DNA from: Arthrobacter sp. OY3WO11
GTDB taxonomy: Bacteria > Actinomycetota > Actinomycetes > Actinomycetales > Micrococcaceae
NCBI RefSeq assembly: GCF_001641125.1
Contig: NZ_LWLP01000001.1
Coordinates: 2,218,715 to 2,282,714, forward strand
Direction of reading: 5' to 3'
DNA length: 64,000 nucleotides
The notes beneath the pieces are model-generated. The model was not told the DNA's origin. It searched no databases and saw nothing but the letters and a program-made list of their open reading frames with translations. This document shows positions 35,280-44,839 of the stretch, piece after piece. A program made the translations under genes and the position numbers. Position 1 is the first letter of the stretch; the number at the start of each line of letters is the position of its first letter.

Positions 35280-36065
35280 ATGAGTGATGTTCTGGAATTG
35301 GCTTCCGTCAGCGTTGTCCGAGGTAAAAAAACCCTGCTGGACAAGATCGACTGGGAAGTCAATGAAGGCGAGCGCTGGGTAATCCTTGGGCCTAACGGTG
35401 CCGGCAAGACCACCCTCCTGCAGATCGCCGCCGCGCGCCTGCACCCCAGCAGCGGCAAAGCCGGCATCCTCGACGAGACCCTGGGCCGCACCGATGTTTT
35501 CGAGCTCCGCCCGCGCATCGGCCTGTCCTCCGCCGCGCTGGCCACCCAGATCCCGGAACAGGAAAACGTCCTCAACGTGGTGGTCACCGCCGCCTACGGA
35601 GTCACCGGCCGCTGGCGTGAGGGATACGAGCGCGACGACGAGCGGCGGGCTTTCCGCCTCCTCAACGACTGGGGCATGGGTCCGCTCCTCAACAGGACTT
35701 TTGCCACCCTGTCCGAAGGTGAGCGCAAGCGTGTCCAGATTGCCCGTGCCCTGATGACCGATCCCGAGCTGCTGCTCCTCGACGAACCGGCGGCCGGACT
35801 GGACCTTGGCGGCCGCGAGGAACTCGTCCACAAGCTGGGAGAGCTGGCACAGGATGAGGACGCACCGGCCATGGTCCTGGTCACCCACCACCTCGAAGAA
35901 GTCCCGCCGGGATTCACCCATGCCATGCTGCTGCGCGACGGCGGAGTGGTTGCCGCAGGCCCGATTACGGACGTCCTGACCGCTGAGAACCTCAGCAAGA
36001 CGTTCGGGCTTGACCTGGACATGAGCGTCAACGCCGGCCGGTACACCGCCGTCGCCCGCCGCTAA
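35280..36065 (+). CDS. ABC transporter ATP-binding protein without an adjacent permease
   Basis: A 261-residue ATPase. Walker A is GPNGAGKTT, the signature is LSEGERKRVQ (an S-E-G variant of the usual SGG), Walker B is LLLLDEPAAGLD, and the H-loop is VTHHLEE. No permease lies beside it, although a TSUP carrier follows. It resembles stand-alone ATPases of the YfmF/ModF sort. ATG 35280 follows a frame that is open upstream. Confidence 0.85.
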   Translation: MSDVLELASVSVVRGKKTLLDKIDWEVNEGERWVILGPNGAGKTTLLQIAAARLHPSSGKAGILDETLGRTDVFELRPRIGLSSAALATQIPEQENVLNVVVTAAYGVTGRWREGYERDDERRAFRLLNDWGMGPLLNRTFATLSEGERKRVQIARALMTDPELLLLDEPAAGLDLGGREELVHKLGELAQDEDAPAMVLVTHHLEEVPPGFTHAMLLRDGGVVAAGPITDVLTAENLSKTFGLDLDMSVNAGRYTAVARR

Positions 36066-36083
36066 CAGCGGCAGCGCAGCACC

Positions 36084-36869
36084 TTGGATCTTCTCAGCAG
36101 CATTCTTGTGGCCATCGCCGGCCTCTGGGCCGGCACCATCAATGCCGTGGTGGGTTCCGGCACCCTGGTGACATTCCCCGTCCTGATCGCACTGGGGGTT
36201 GCCCCGGTGGTGGCCTCCATGAGCAACGCCATGGGGCTGGTGTTCGGCACTGCGGCTGGCGCCTTCGGCTACCGCCGGGAACTGAAGGGGCGCGGACGCC
36301 AGCTGATGCGGCTCCTGCCGGCTTCCCTCCTCGGCGGTATCTCCGGCGCCTACCTCCTCCTGCATTTGCCGGAGGAGGTCTTCCACTACGTTGCCCCCGT
36401 CCTGATCGTCCTGGCCCTCCTGATGGTGATGTTCCAGCCCCGGTTGCAGTCATGGGTGCGGTCCCGTGAGGAGAACCCGGAACACGCTGTGCGCGACAAG
36501 CGGCACGGCGTCCTGCTGGTGGTGCTCGTCTATCTGGCCGGTGTCTATGGAGGCTACTTCGTGGCTGCCCAGGGGATCCTGCTGGTGGGCATCCTGGGTA
36601 TCTTCCTCACCGGCACCATCCAGAACGCCAACGCCATGAAGAACATCCTGGTGCTGGGAGTGAACCTCGTGGCCGCCGTGTCCTATGTGCTCTTCGCCTT
36701 CGACCGGATCAACTGGCTTGTGGTGCTGCTGATCGCCGTCAGTTCGAGCATCGGCGGACTTCTCGGTGCGAAGGTGGGCCGCCGGCTCTCACCCACGGTG
36801 CTGCGCGCAGTGATCCTGGTCCTGGGCCTGGTGGCGCTGGGATTCATGATCGCTAATCTGCTGAAATAA
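36084..36869 (+). CDS. TSUP/TauE-SafE family membrane transporter
   Basis: A 261-residue membrane protein with eight or nine predicted helices. The repeated family motif NAVVGSGTLVTFPVLIALG and its partner VYGGYFVAAQGILLVG show the two-fold inverted TSUP design. TSUP proteins export sulfite, sulfoacetate or similar anions. The TTG start at 36084 is 18 bases past the ABC ATPase, so it probably shares its transcript. Confidence 0.85.
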   Translation: MDLLSSILVAIAGLWAGTINAVVGSGTLVTFPVLIALGVAPVVASMSNAMGLVFGTAAGAFGYRRELKGRGRQLMRLLPASLLGGISGAYLLLHLPEEVFHYVAPVLIVLALLMVMFQPRLQSWVRSREENPEHAVRDKRHGVLLVVLVYLAGVYGGYFVAAQGILLVGILGIFLTGTIQNANAMKNILVLGVNLVAAVSYVLFAFDRINWLVVLLIAVSSSIGGLLGAKVGRRLSPTVLRAVILVLGLVALGFMIANLLK

Positions 36870-36876
36870 TCACCCG

Positions 36877-37686
36877 GTGACAATCCACTATCTTGAATCC
36901 GCCGCGGACCCCCGGGTCTCCGACTACACGCAGCTCACGGACGTGCACCTGCGCAAGCTGCGCGAACCTGCCGAGGGCATGTACATTGCCGAGTCATCCC
37001 GGGTGCTGCGGCGTGCCCTGGCAGCAGGACACCAGCCGCGCTCGTTCTTCCTGGCGGAGAAGTGGCTTGAGGACCTCCGGGACGTCCTGGATGCCTACCC
37101 GCAGGTTCCGGCGTTCATCGGCAGCGCGGCCCTGTTGGAGGACATCACCGGCTTCCATCTCCACCGCGGCGCCATGGCTGCCATGCAGCGCCCGGCGCCC
37201 GTCCCGCTGCCGGGGCTGCTGGCCGGGGCACGCAGGGTGGCCGTCCTGGAGGACATCGTGGACCACACCAATGTGGGCGCCATCTTCCGCTCGGCCGCCG
37301 CGTTGAACATTGATGCCGTCCTCGTGTCGCCCCGCTGCGGGGACCCCCTCTACCGGCGGAGCGTCCGGGTGAGCATGGGCACGGTGTTCCAGGTGCCGTG
37401 GGCCCGGCTCACCATCTGGCCGGAGGACCTTTACCTGCTCAAGGACCACGGCTTCACCGTAGCGGCGCTGGAGCTCACTGACGACGCACAGGACGTGGAT
37501 GCCGTCGCCGCCCGGAACCCCGGGAAGCTTGCCCTGGTGCTCGGCACCGAGGGTGCCGGCATGAGCGCCGTGACACTCGCCGCCGTCGACATCGCCGTAA
37601 AAATACCCATGCGCAACGGCGTGGATTCCCTGAATGTCGCGGCCGCATCAGCTGTTGCCTTCTGGGAGCTGCGGCCCCGGGACTAG
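36877..37686 (+). CDS. SpoU-family RNA 2'-O-methyltransferase
   Basis: A 269-residue SPOUT-class enzyme. The N-terminal half is a substrate-binding L30e-like domain. The C-terminal half has the knotted methyltransferase motifs ILEDIVDHTNVGAIFRSAAAL, VLGTEGAGMS and IPMRNGVDSLNVAAASAVA. The target is probably rRNA or tRNA. The GTG start at 36877 lies seven bases after the transporter stop. Confidence 0.92.
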   Translation: MTIHYLESAADPRVSDYTQLTDVHLRKLREPAEGMYIAESSRVLRRALAAGHQPRSFFLAEKWLEDLRDVLDAYPQVPAFIGSAALLEDITGFHLHRGAMAAMQRPAPVPLPGLLAGARRVAVLEDIVDHTNVGAIFRSAAALNIDAVLVSPRCGDPLYRRSVRVSMGTVFQVPWARLTIWPEDLYLLKDHGFTVAALELTDDAQDVDAVAARNPGKLALVLGTEGAGMSAVTLAAVDIAVKIPMRNGVDSLNVAAASAVAFWELRPRD

Positions 37687-37721
37687 GGCCGGCATGTGGT
37701 TCGCGGGCACCCGCGTTCTCC

Positions 37722-37736
37722 GCTATCATTGATAGC
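37722..37736. promoter_or_regulatory. perfect palindrome upstream of rpmE2
   Basis: GCTATCA-T-TGATAGC lies about 90 bases ahead of the rpmE2 ATG. TATCAT inside it could be the -10 hexamer, so a bound protein would block transcription. Zinc-independent L31 genes are often under Zur, whose actinobacterial box is also an AT-rich palindrome; the match is only partial. Confidence 0.4.
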
Positions 37737-37826
37737 TGGCTGTAGTGCGCCCCCGGGCGACGCTGGCGCCATCCCATTCATACCTGGCAGCTGGCAAAAT
37801 CCAGTTGTGCGAACAAAGGTCCAATT

Positions 37827-38084
37827 ATGAAGTCTGATATCCACCCGAAGTACGAAGCTGTTGTTTTCAACGACCTGGCTTCCGGCACGAAGTTCCTGAC
37901 CAAGTCCACCGTTTCCTCCTCGAAGACCATCGAGTGGGAAGACGGCAACACCTACCCGGTCATCGATGTCGAAATCTCCTCCGAGTCCCACCCGTTCTAC
38001 ACGGGCAAGCAGCGCATCATGGACTCCGCAGGCCGCGTCGAGCGCTTCAACGCTCGCTTCAAGGGCTTCGGCGGCAAGAAGTAA
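37827..38084 (+). CDS. rpmE2: 50S ribosomal protein L31 type B (Zn-independent)
   Basis: An 85-residue ribosomal protein with the L31 pattern [22 protein letters not shown] and the [14 protein letters not shown] end. It has no CxxC zinc motif, so it is the C-minus type that replaces the zinc form during zinc limitation. A terminator follows directly. Confidence 0.95.
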   Translation: MKSDIHPKYEAVVFNDLASGTKFLTKSTVSSSKTIEWEDGNTYPVIDVEISSESHPFYTGKQRIMDSAGRVERFNARFKGFGGKK

Positions 38085-38108
38085 CATACTTCCGCAAGGT
38101 TCTTTTGG

Positions 38109-38141
38109 GAAAGCCCGCACCGGTTAACGGTGCGGGCTTTC
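38109..38141 (+). terminator. rho-independent terminator of rpmE2
   Basis: A 14-bp perfect stem GAAAGCCCGCACCG with the loop GTTAA, ending in CTTTC, begins 25 bases after the stop codon. Confidence 0.85.
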
Positions 38142-38196
38142 TGCGTCCCGGCAGTCTGTTACGGGCGGCCGGCAATTCTGGGGCAGGATGGAAGGC

Positions 38197-39288
38197 ATGA
38201 CCGCCACACCTTCTCCAGCACAGCACTCCGCCTCCCGTCGCCACGGTGAATACAAAGTGCCCGGCGGCAAGCTTGTGGTGGTGGACCTGGATGTTGTCGA
38301 CGGCCGCCTCGCCAACGTCAGCCTCAGCGGCGACTTTTTCCTGGAACCGGACGAGGCCCTCCTGGACATCAACCGGGGGCTCACGGGGCTGCCGGACACC
38401 ACGACGGCGGCTGAGCTTGCCGCCGTCGTATCCTCTTCGCTGCCGGCCGGCGCCGGCCTGTTCGGCTTCTCCGCGGACGCCGTCGCCGTCGCCGTCCGCC
38501 GTGCCCTGGCGAAGGCAACCTCCTGGTCGGACCACCACTGGAACCTCATCTCACCCACCGTCCTGCCCACCGAAATCAACGTGGCACTGGACGAGGTCCT
38601 CACCGAGGAGGTCGGCGCGGGCCGCCGCCACCCCACCCTCCGCTTTTGGGATTGGCAGGAGCCGTCCACGGTGATTGGCAGCTTCCAGTCCTACCGCAAC
38701 GAGGTGGACCCCGGCGGCGTTGCCAAGCACGGCATTAAGGTTGTCCGGCGCATCAGCGGCGGGGGAGCCATGTTCATGGAGGCGGGCAACTGCATCACGT
38801 ACTCGCTGTACCTGCCGCAGACCCTCGTTGACGGCCTCAGCTTCGCGGACTCCTACCCCTTCCTGGACGCATGGGTCATGGCAGCACTGGAGAAGCTTGG
38901 CATCAACGCCTTCTACGTGCCCCTGAACGACATCGCCACGGACCAGGGCAAGATCGGCGGGGCGGCGCAGAAGCGGCTTGCCAACGGCGGCATGCTCCAC
39001 CACGTCACCATGAGCTACGACATCGACGCCGACAAGATGGTCGAAGTCCTGCGGATCGGCAAGGAAAAGCTCTCGGACAAGGGGACCCGCAGCGCCAAGA
39101 AGCGGGTGGACCCGCTCCGGCGCCAGACCGGACTGGCACGCACCGCCATCATCGCCGCCATGACGGAGGTCTTCACTGACCGGTATGGCGCCACACCCTC
39201 CCAGCTGACGGAGGGCGAGCTTGCCACCGCACGGGAGCGCGTCGGCAGCAAGTTCGGCACTGCCGAGTGGCTCCACCGCGTCCCCTGA
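38197..39288 (+). CDS. lipoate-protein ligase with N-terminal accessory domain
   Basis: A 363-residue ligase. Residues about 15-110 (HGEYKVPGGKLVVVDLDVVDG and FLEPDEALLDINRGL) resemble the LplA accessory domain, which in E. coli lies at the C-terminus. The rest is the LplA catalytic domain with VVRRISGGGAMFMEAGN and the lysine in DQGKIGGAAQKR. The order is therefore reversed. It activates lipoate or octanoate and attaches it to lipoyl domains. ATG 38197 has GGGGCAGG nine bases ahead; ATG 38188 is also in frame. Confidence 0.8.
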   Translation: MTATPSPAQHSASRRHGEYKVPGGKLVVVDLDVVDGRLANVSLSGDFFLEPDEALLDINRGLTGLPDTTTAAELAAVVSSSLPAGAGLFGFSADAVAVAVRRALAKATSWSDHHWNLISPTVLPTEINVALDEVLTEEVGAGRRHPTLRFWDWQEPSTVIGSFQSYRNEVDPGGVAKHGIKVVRRISGGGAMFMEAGNCITYSLYLPQTLVDGLSFADSYPFLDAWVMAALEKLGINAFYVPLNDIATDQGKIGGAAQKRLANGGMLHHVTMSYDIDADKMVEVLRIGKEKLSDKGTRSAKKRVDPLRRQTGLARTAIIAAMTEVFTDRYGATPSQLTEGELATARERVGSKFGTAEWLHRVP

Positions 39289-39312
39289 GCCCATCCACTG
39301 CGCTGATGCCGG

Positions 39313-39349
39313 GGTTGGGTGCGCAGGGACCGCGCCTGCGCACCCAACC
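39313..39349. terminator. bidirectional hairpin terminator
   Basis: A 15-bp perfect stem (GGTTGGGTGCGCAGG and complement) with a seven-base loop lies between the convergent lipoate ligase and PepN genes. Confidence 0.8.
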
Positions 39350-39387
39350 TGGGTTTAACTGCGCGGGACGGTACGGAGTACGCGCTG

Positions 39388-42033
39388 TTAGGGTGCCGGT
39401 GAATTGACGACGGCGGCCTGCGCCGTGAGTGCGCGCAGCAGGTGGCTGCGCTGCTCCACGATGATGCGCCGCAGGGCGCGGGGAGCGTCCGCGTTGGCGG
39501 CCAGCCAATCATCCGAGCGCAGGATGACGGGGTGCGCTGCGGGGTCGTTGCCCTCGGCCAGGTCCTGGGCCAGCGGGTAGAGGCCCCGGACAATCCGGCT
39601 GGCGATCTCGATGCTGCGTTCCTCCCACACGCTGCGCAGGCACCCGAAATAGGGCTCCACGTACGGCTCCAGCAGATCCGCGGGCGCCGTCATGAACCCA
39701 CTGATGGTGGCGCTGAGCAGCTGGTTGGAGAGCTCGTTCCCGTCCACTGCCGCTTTCCACGCTGCCGCCTTGGCCTCCGGGTCCGGGCGGGCGGCGAGGG
39801 CTGTGGCATGGCCGGCGCGTCCGGACGCCGTGCTGTCACGGGCGAGTTCGGCGTCCAGTTCTTCAATTGTCGCCTGGCCATTGGCTGCCAGGGCATGCCA
39901 GAGCTGCCAGCGCAGCTCGGCATCCACGGCCAGGCCGGCCACTGATGCCGTGCCGTCAAGGAGTCCGCGCAGCCGGGGCAGCATGGCATCATCGTGCCGG
40001 CTGGCGCTGGCGAGGGTTCGTGCCCAGGCCAGCTGCTGGTCGGAGCCGGGTGCGGCCCTGTCCAGTTCCGCCGCTGCGGCTGACAGGAACGTGGAGCGCA
40101 GGGCATCGCGTTCGCCGGCCGGCGTGTAGCGTTCGACGGCGGTGCCTGCGTTGTCGAGGATGTTCAGCAGGACGCCGATTCCTGATTCGGCCGGACCAAA
40201 CGCAGCCACGGCTTCGACGTACTGCGCCGCCGGGCTTTCCCCGTCCCGGGCCGAGTTCCAGAGCGCCGTCCAGCAGAGGGCGCGGGCCATGGGGTCCTCG
40301 ATACGGTCCAGGAACGTACGGACAGTTGCCTCAGACGCGGGGTCCAGCCGCACCTTGGCGTAGGTGAGGTCGTCATCGTTGACCAGCAGGAGCGCGGGCC
40401 GGGGCTTGCCGGCGAGCTGGGGGAGTTCCATCCGGGCACCCGCCACGTCCGTTTCGAAGCTGTCGGTGCGCACCAGGGCCCCGCCGCCGTCGAAATTGTA
40501 GGAACCAACGCGCAGCCGGTGCGGCCGCAGCTCCTCCCGTCCCGTGACCGGGTCCGCGGCTGCCTGGACGATGACCGCCCTGCCCGGCACGCCGTCATCA
40601 TCCGCGCCCGGTACAACCTCGCCCGGCACAATCTCCAGGGACAGCGTGGAGATGCCCGAGGTCTGCAGCCACTGCTGCGCCCAGCCGGCCAGGTCCCGTC
40701 CGGAGGAGGCACTCAATGCGGCGAGCAGGTCCTCAAGGGTTGTGTTGCCGTACGCGTGCTTGCGGAAGTACTCGCGTGAGCCGCTGATGAACGCCTCGAA
40801 CCCAACGTAGGCCACCAGCTGCTTCAGCACCGAGGCGCCCTTGGCGTAGGTGATGCCGTCGAAGTTCTGCTTGGCGGCTTCAAGGTCCGGGATGTCCGCC
40901 ACGATCGGGTGGGTGGTGGGCAGCTGGTCCTGCACGTAGGCCCAGGCCTTGCGCTTATTGGCGAAGTTCACCCACGCGGTGTCCCAGTCCGTGGCACGGT
41001 CCACACCCAGGGTGCCCATGTAGTCGGCGAAGGATTCCTTGAGCCACAGGTCATCCCACCACTGCATGGTCACGAGGTCCCCGAACCACATGTGCGCCAT
41101 CTCGTGCATCAGGGTATTGGCGCGCCCCTGGTACTGGGCGTCCGTTGCACGCGAGGTGAACACGTAGCTCTCGGTGAACGTCACCAGTCCAGGGTTCTCC
41201 ATGGCACCGAGGTTGTATTCGGGAACGAAGGCCTGGTCGTATTTGCCCCAGGGATAGGGGTAGTCGAAGAGCCGGTTGAAGAAGTCCAGCCCGTTTTTGG
41301 TAAGCCGGAACAGATCGGCGGTGTCAAATGCGTCTGCCATCGATGCCCGGCAGTACAGGGCGAGCGGCACGTCCAGGGAGGTGCCGTCGTCGAGCGTTGC
41401 CTGCCAGCGGTCCTCCGCCTTGAAGTACGGCCCGGCCAGCACCGTGGTGATGTAGGTGGACATCCGGCCGGTGGTGGCGAAGTCCCACCGGGCGGCGGAG
41501 GGATCGCTGCTGAGGAGGGTGCGGGCCGCCTCCCCGCCGTTGGAGGCGACCTGCCAGCCGGCCGGTGCGGTCACATGGAAAGTGAAGGAGGCCTTGAGGT
41601 CGGGCTGTTCGAAGTTGGCGAAGACCCGGCGGGCGTCGGCTGGCTCGTACTGCGTGTAGAGGTAGCACTGGCCGTCGGCCGGATCGAAGAAGCGGTGCAT
41701 TCCTTCGCCGGAACGGCTGTACAGGGCGGTGCCGGTGACAGCCACCTGGTTTTCGGACTGCAGGTTGTCCAGCCTGATCCTGGCGCCGTCCGCCACGTCC
41801 TCCACGCGCAGTTCCTCCCCATTGAGGAAAACACTGTGGACCTCGCCGATGAAGTCCAGGAATGTCGATGCCCCCGGCTGCGAGGCCGCGAAGGTGATGA
41901 TGCTGCGGGTTGGATAGCCCGCCACCTCCGGATCCGCCGCTTCCCGCACGTCCAGGGACACGTCGTAACCGGTGGTGCTGATCAGGGCTGAACGGTGGGC
42001 GGCTTCATCGCGCTGCAGATTCTCATGTGACAC
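39388..42033 (-). CDS. pepN: M1-family aminopeptidase N
   Basis: An 881-residue zinc aminopeptidase. The substrate-binding motif is LGAMENPG and the zinc site is HEMAHMWFGDLVTMQWWDDLWLKES (two His and one Glu). The N-terminal beta domain and the large C-terminal helical ERAP1-like domain complete the usual layout, and the length is normal. No signal peptide is seen, so it should be cytosolic, recycling peptides. The GTG at 42033 begins SHENLQRDEA; no strong ribosome site is seen. Confidence 0.95.
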   Translation of the reverse strand: MSHENLQRDEAAHRSALISTTGYDVSLDVREAADPEVAGYPTRSIITFAASQPGASTFLDFIGEVHSVFLNGEELRVEDVADGARIRLDNLQSENQVAVTGTALYSRSGEGMHRFFDPADGQCYLYTQYEPADARRVFANFEQPDLKASFTFHVTAPAGWQVASNGGEAARTLLSSDPSAARWDFATTGRMSTYITTVLAGPYFKAEDRWQATLDDGTSLDVPLALYCRASMADAFDTADLFRLTKNGLDFFNRLFDYPYPWGKYDQAFVPEYNLGAMENPGLVTFTESYVFTSRATDAQYQGRANTLMHEMAHMWFGDLVTMQWWDDLWLKESFADYMGTLGVDRATDWDTAWVNFANKRKAWAYVQDQLPTTHPIVADIPDLEAAKQNFDGITYAKGASVLKQLVAYVGFEAFISGSREYFRKHAYGNTTLEDLLAALSASSGRDLAGWAQQWLQTSGISTLSLEIVPGEVVPGADDDGVPGRAVIVQAAADPVTGREELRPHRLRVGSYNFDGGGALVRTDSFETDVAGARMELPQLAGKPRPALLLVNDDDLTYAKVRLDPASEATVRTFLDRIEDPMARALCWTALWNSARDGESPAAQYVEAVAAFGPAESGIGVLLNILDNAGTAVERYTPAGERDALRSTFLSAAAAELDRAAPGSDQQLAWARTLASASRHDDAMLPRLRGLLDGTASVAGLAVDAELRWQLWHALAANGQATIEELDAELARDSTASGRAGHATALAARPDPEAKAAAWKAAVDGNELSNQLLSATISGFMTAPADLLEPYVEPYFGCLRSVWEERSIEIASRIVRGLYPLAQDLAEGNDPAAHPVILRSDDWLAANADAPRALRRIIVEQRSHLLRALTAQAAVVNSPAP

Positions 42034-42053
42034 CCAGCTATCTAATCACGCGG

Positions 42054-43109
42054 TTATCCGGCGATCAGCAGAGCCGCCGCCAGCCCCAGGAGGGCGATCA
42101 GGAACCATGAGGCCAGTGCCGCCAGCAGCGCCCGCCCGCCGGTGTGCAGGAGCGTCCGGATCCGGACGGCTGACCCCAGGCCGAAGAGCGCGGCGCCCAG
42201 CAGGATGTCCTGCAGCGCCGCCCCCGCCTCGAGCCAGCCTTCAGCCAGCCAGCCGGTGGAGCGGAGGCCCACCATCGCCACGAAGCCCAGGACGAACAGC
42301 GGCACCACCGGCGGCAGTTTCGCGTTGTTGCGGTCCGCGGGGTCCTCCGCCCGCGGCGCGAACCGGTGGTGGGCTCCGGCGAGTGCCGCCACCGGCGCCA
42401 GCAGGAGTACCCGCGTGAGTTTAACGACGACGGCGATGCCCAGTGCCGCTGTCCCGGCGGTTTGCGCCGTGGCCACCACCTGGCCCACATCGTGCACTGA
42501 CGCGCCCGTCCAGGCGCCGAACACGGGCGCGCTGAGCCGGAGGGGATGGACCAGCAGGGGCAGGACGCCGATGGCAAGAGTCCCGCAGAGCGTCACGAGC
42601 GCCACCGGCAGGACGGTGTCCACGTGCCGGATCCGGCGGACCGCGGCCATGGCGCCAATGGCGGAGGCACCGCAGATCGAGAAGCCGGTGGCCACCAGCA
42701 GCGACGTCACCGGCGGCAGGCGGAACAGCCGGGAGATCAGGTAGGTGCCGCCAAAGCTGGCCGCCACTACGGCGACGATCAGGACCAGTGCCAGCCAGCC
42801 CAGGCCCAGCACGTCCATGATGCTGACTTTCAGGCCCAGCAGCACGATCCCGCCGCGCATGAGGTGCTTCCCCGCGAAGTCCAGCCCGGGCCGCGCCCTG
42901 CCGGCCGTCCACACCCCGGCCGCGGGAAGGTTGGCGGCCAGGACGCCCAGGACCACTGCCAGCGTCATCGCGGGAAGCGCCGGGACCAGCCGGTGAACCA
43001 GGAACGCAGCCGCCAGGGCGGCTGCCGCTGTGGACAGGCCAGGGAGAAGCCTCTCGGGCCGTCCGGGCAGGTCCGGAACGGGGTTGCGGAAGGATCTGCG
43101 GACTGGCAC
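42054..43109 (-). CDS. YeiH/UPF0324 family membrane protein
   Basis: A 351-residue membrane protein with about ten helices. Family motifs GKHLMRGGIVLLGLKV, FSICGASAIGAMAA and WTGASVHDVGQVVATAQTAG match YeiH (putative sulfate exporter). Its function is not established. The GTG 43109 start is next to an AGGTGA stretch. PepN follows 20 bases on in the same direction. It is divergent from the ATP-grasp cassette. Confidence 0.87.
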   Translation of the reverse strand: MPVRRSFRNPVPDLPGRPERLLPGLSTAAAALAAAFLVHRLVPALPAMTLAVVLGVLAANLPAAGVWTAGRARPGLDFAGKHLMRGGIVLLGLKVSIMDVLGLGWLALVLIVAVVAASFGGTYLISRLFRLPPVTSLLVATGFSICGASAIGAMAAVRRIRHVDTVLPVALVTLCGTLAIGVLPLLVHPLRLSAPVFGAWTGASVHDVGQVVATAQTAGTAALGIAVVVKLTRVLLLAPVAALAGAHHRFAPRAEDPADRNNAKLPPVVPLFVLGFVAMVGLRSTGWLAEGWLEAGAALQDILLGAALFGLGSAVRIRTLLHTGGRALLAALASWFLIALLGLAAALLIAG

Positions 43110-43222
43110 TCACCTACTGTGCCGGAAAAGAGGCGCAATGCACGAACCAGGGGACCCCTGCCAACACGCCAGAATGGATGGCAGTAATGAAAACGAAACA
43201 AAAAGATGGTTGGCTATTGGAC

Positions 43223-44779
43223 ATGTCAGACCTATTCCAGGATTACTCCGTGGCCGCCGGCCGGTCCGGAGCCTACGACGAGATGTTCGCGCCCGGGCAA
43301 CAGGCCAGGGACTCGTACGGGCAAGTGGCGGACGCCCTCCGCAAACTCTCCCTCGCCGATGTGAGCGCGCGTGCCGACTCGATGGCGCGTACCTTCCTGG
43401 ACCGCGGTGTGACCTTCGACTTTGCGGGGGAAGAGCGCCCCTTCCCGCTGGACATCGTTCCCCGGGTCATTCCGGCGGGGGAGTGGGACGTGCTGGAGCG
43501 CGGCGTGGCCCAGCGTGTCCGGGCGCTGGAGGCCTTCCTCAATGACGTGTACGACAAGATGACCGTCGTGGCCGACGGCGTGATCCCCCGGCAGCTGGTC
43601 ACCACCAGCGCGCACTTCCACCGGCAGGTCCACGGGTTCGAACCGGCAGGCGGCGTCCGCGTCCACATTTCCGGCATCGACGTTGTCCGCGACGCCGCCG
43701 GGACCTTCCGGGTACTTGAGGACAATGTCCGAGTTCCCTCCGGCGTGAGCTACGTCCTTGAGAACCGCCGGGCCATGGCCAAGGGCCTGCCTGAGGCGTT
43801 CGGCCAACAGCTCATTCGGCCGGTCGAGGAGTACCCCCGCCGCCTTCTCTCCGCCCTGCGCAAGACCGCACCCTCCGGCGTCGACGATCCCACCGTCGTG
43901 GTCCTCACCCCCGGCGTGTTCAACAGCGCCTACTTCGAGCACACCCTGCTCGCGGGCCTCATGGGTGTGGAACTGGTGGAAGGCCGCGACCTCATCTGCC
44001 GCGGAAACCGCGTCTACATGCGCACCACGGCCGGCGAACAGCGCGTGGACGTCATTTACAAGCGGATCGACGACGATTTCCTGGATCCGCTGCAGTTCCG
44101 CTCCGATTCCATGCTGGGTTGCCCGGGCCTCGTCAACGCCGCCCGGGCAGGCGGCGTCACCATCGCCAACGCCGTGGGCAACGGCGTCGCGGACGACAAA
44201 CTGGTCTACAGTTACGTCCCTGACCTCATCCGCTACTACCTCAGCGAGGAACCCATCATCGCCAACGTGGACACGTACCGCCTGGAGGAGAAGGAAGCCC
44301 GCGAATACACGCTGGACAACCTGGCCGAACTGGTGGTCAAGCCGGTGGACGGCTCCGGCGGCAAGGGCCTGGTCATCGGCCCGGACGCGTCCAGGGATGA
44401 ACTCGACGCCCTCCGCCAGCGGGTTATCGCCGATCCCCGCGGCTGGATTGCCCAGCCGGTGCTGCAGCTCTCCACCGTCCCCACGCTGAGCGGGGACAAG
44501 TTCGGCCCCCGCCACGTGGACCTGCGGCCCTTCGCAGTGAACGACGGCGACAACGTCTGGGTGCTGCCGGGCGGGCTGACTCGCGTGGCGCTGAAGGAGG
44601 GCTCGCTGATCGTGAATTCCAGCCAGGGCGGCGGGTCGAAGGACACCTGGGTCCTGGCCGACTCTCCGCAGGTGCCGGTGGAAACCGTGCCCCGGCCGTC
44701 CATCTCTGTCCGTGAGCGCGTCTCGGTATGGCCGGTCGAAAGCAACTGGCGGGACCGCCAGTCGGAGCAGCAGCAGTGA
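43223..44779 (+). CDS. circularly permuted type 2 ATP-grasp protein
   Basis: A 518-residue protein of the DUF404/DUF407 group. The long motif ending HGFEPAGGVRVHISGIDVVRD, VLEDNVRVPSGVSYVLENR, VVVLTPGVFNSAYFEH, DVIYKRIDDDFLDP and KPVDGSGGKGLVIGP are the family marks, the last being the glycine-rich ATP loop. These enzymes are predicted amide-bond ligases. It opens a cassette with an alpha-E protein (60 bases later) and a transglutaminase. I use ATG 43223 (MSDLFQDY); ATG 43178 and 43187 are in frame. Confidence 0.87.
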   Translation: MSDLFQDYSVAAGRSGAYDEMFAPGQQARDSYGQVADALRKLSLADVSARADSMARTFLDRGVTFDFAGEERPFPLDIVPRVIPAGEWDVLERGVAQRVRALEAFLNDVYDKMTVVADGVIPRQLVTTSAHFHRQVHGFEPAGGVRVHISGIDVVRDAAGTFRVLEDNVRVPSGVSYVLENRRAMAKGLPEAFGQQLIRPVEEYPRRLLSALRKTAPSGVDDPTVVVLTPGVFNSAYFEHTLLAGLMGVELVEGRDLICRGNRVYMRTTAGEQRVDVIYKRIDDDFLDPLQFRSDSMLGCPGLVNAARAGGVTIANAVGNGVADDKLVYSYVPDLIRYYLSEEPIIANVDTYRLEEKEAREYTLDNLAELVVKPVDGSGGKGLVIGPDASRDELDALRQRVIADPRGWIAQPVLQLSTVPTLSGDKFGPRHVDLRPFAVNDGDNVWVLPGGLTRVALKEGSLIVNSSQGGGSKDTWVLADSPQVPVETVPRPSISVRERVSVWPVESNWRDRQSEQQQ

Positions 44780-44839
44780 GCCGGGCCGTGACCTGGCAGT
44801 TTCCTTTTCCAGTTTCGGGCCCGCAGGAGGTAGCCGCGA

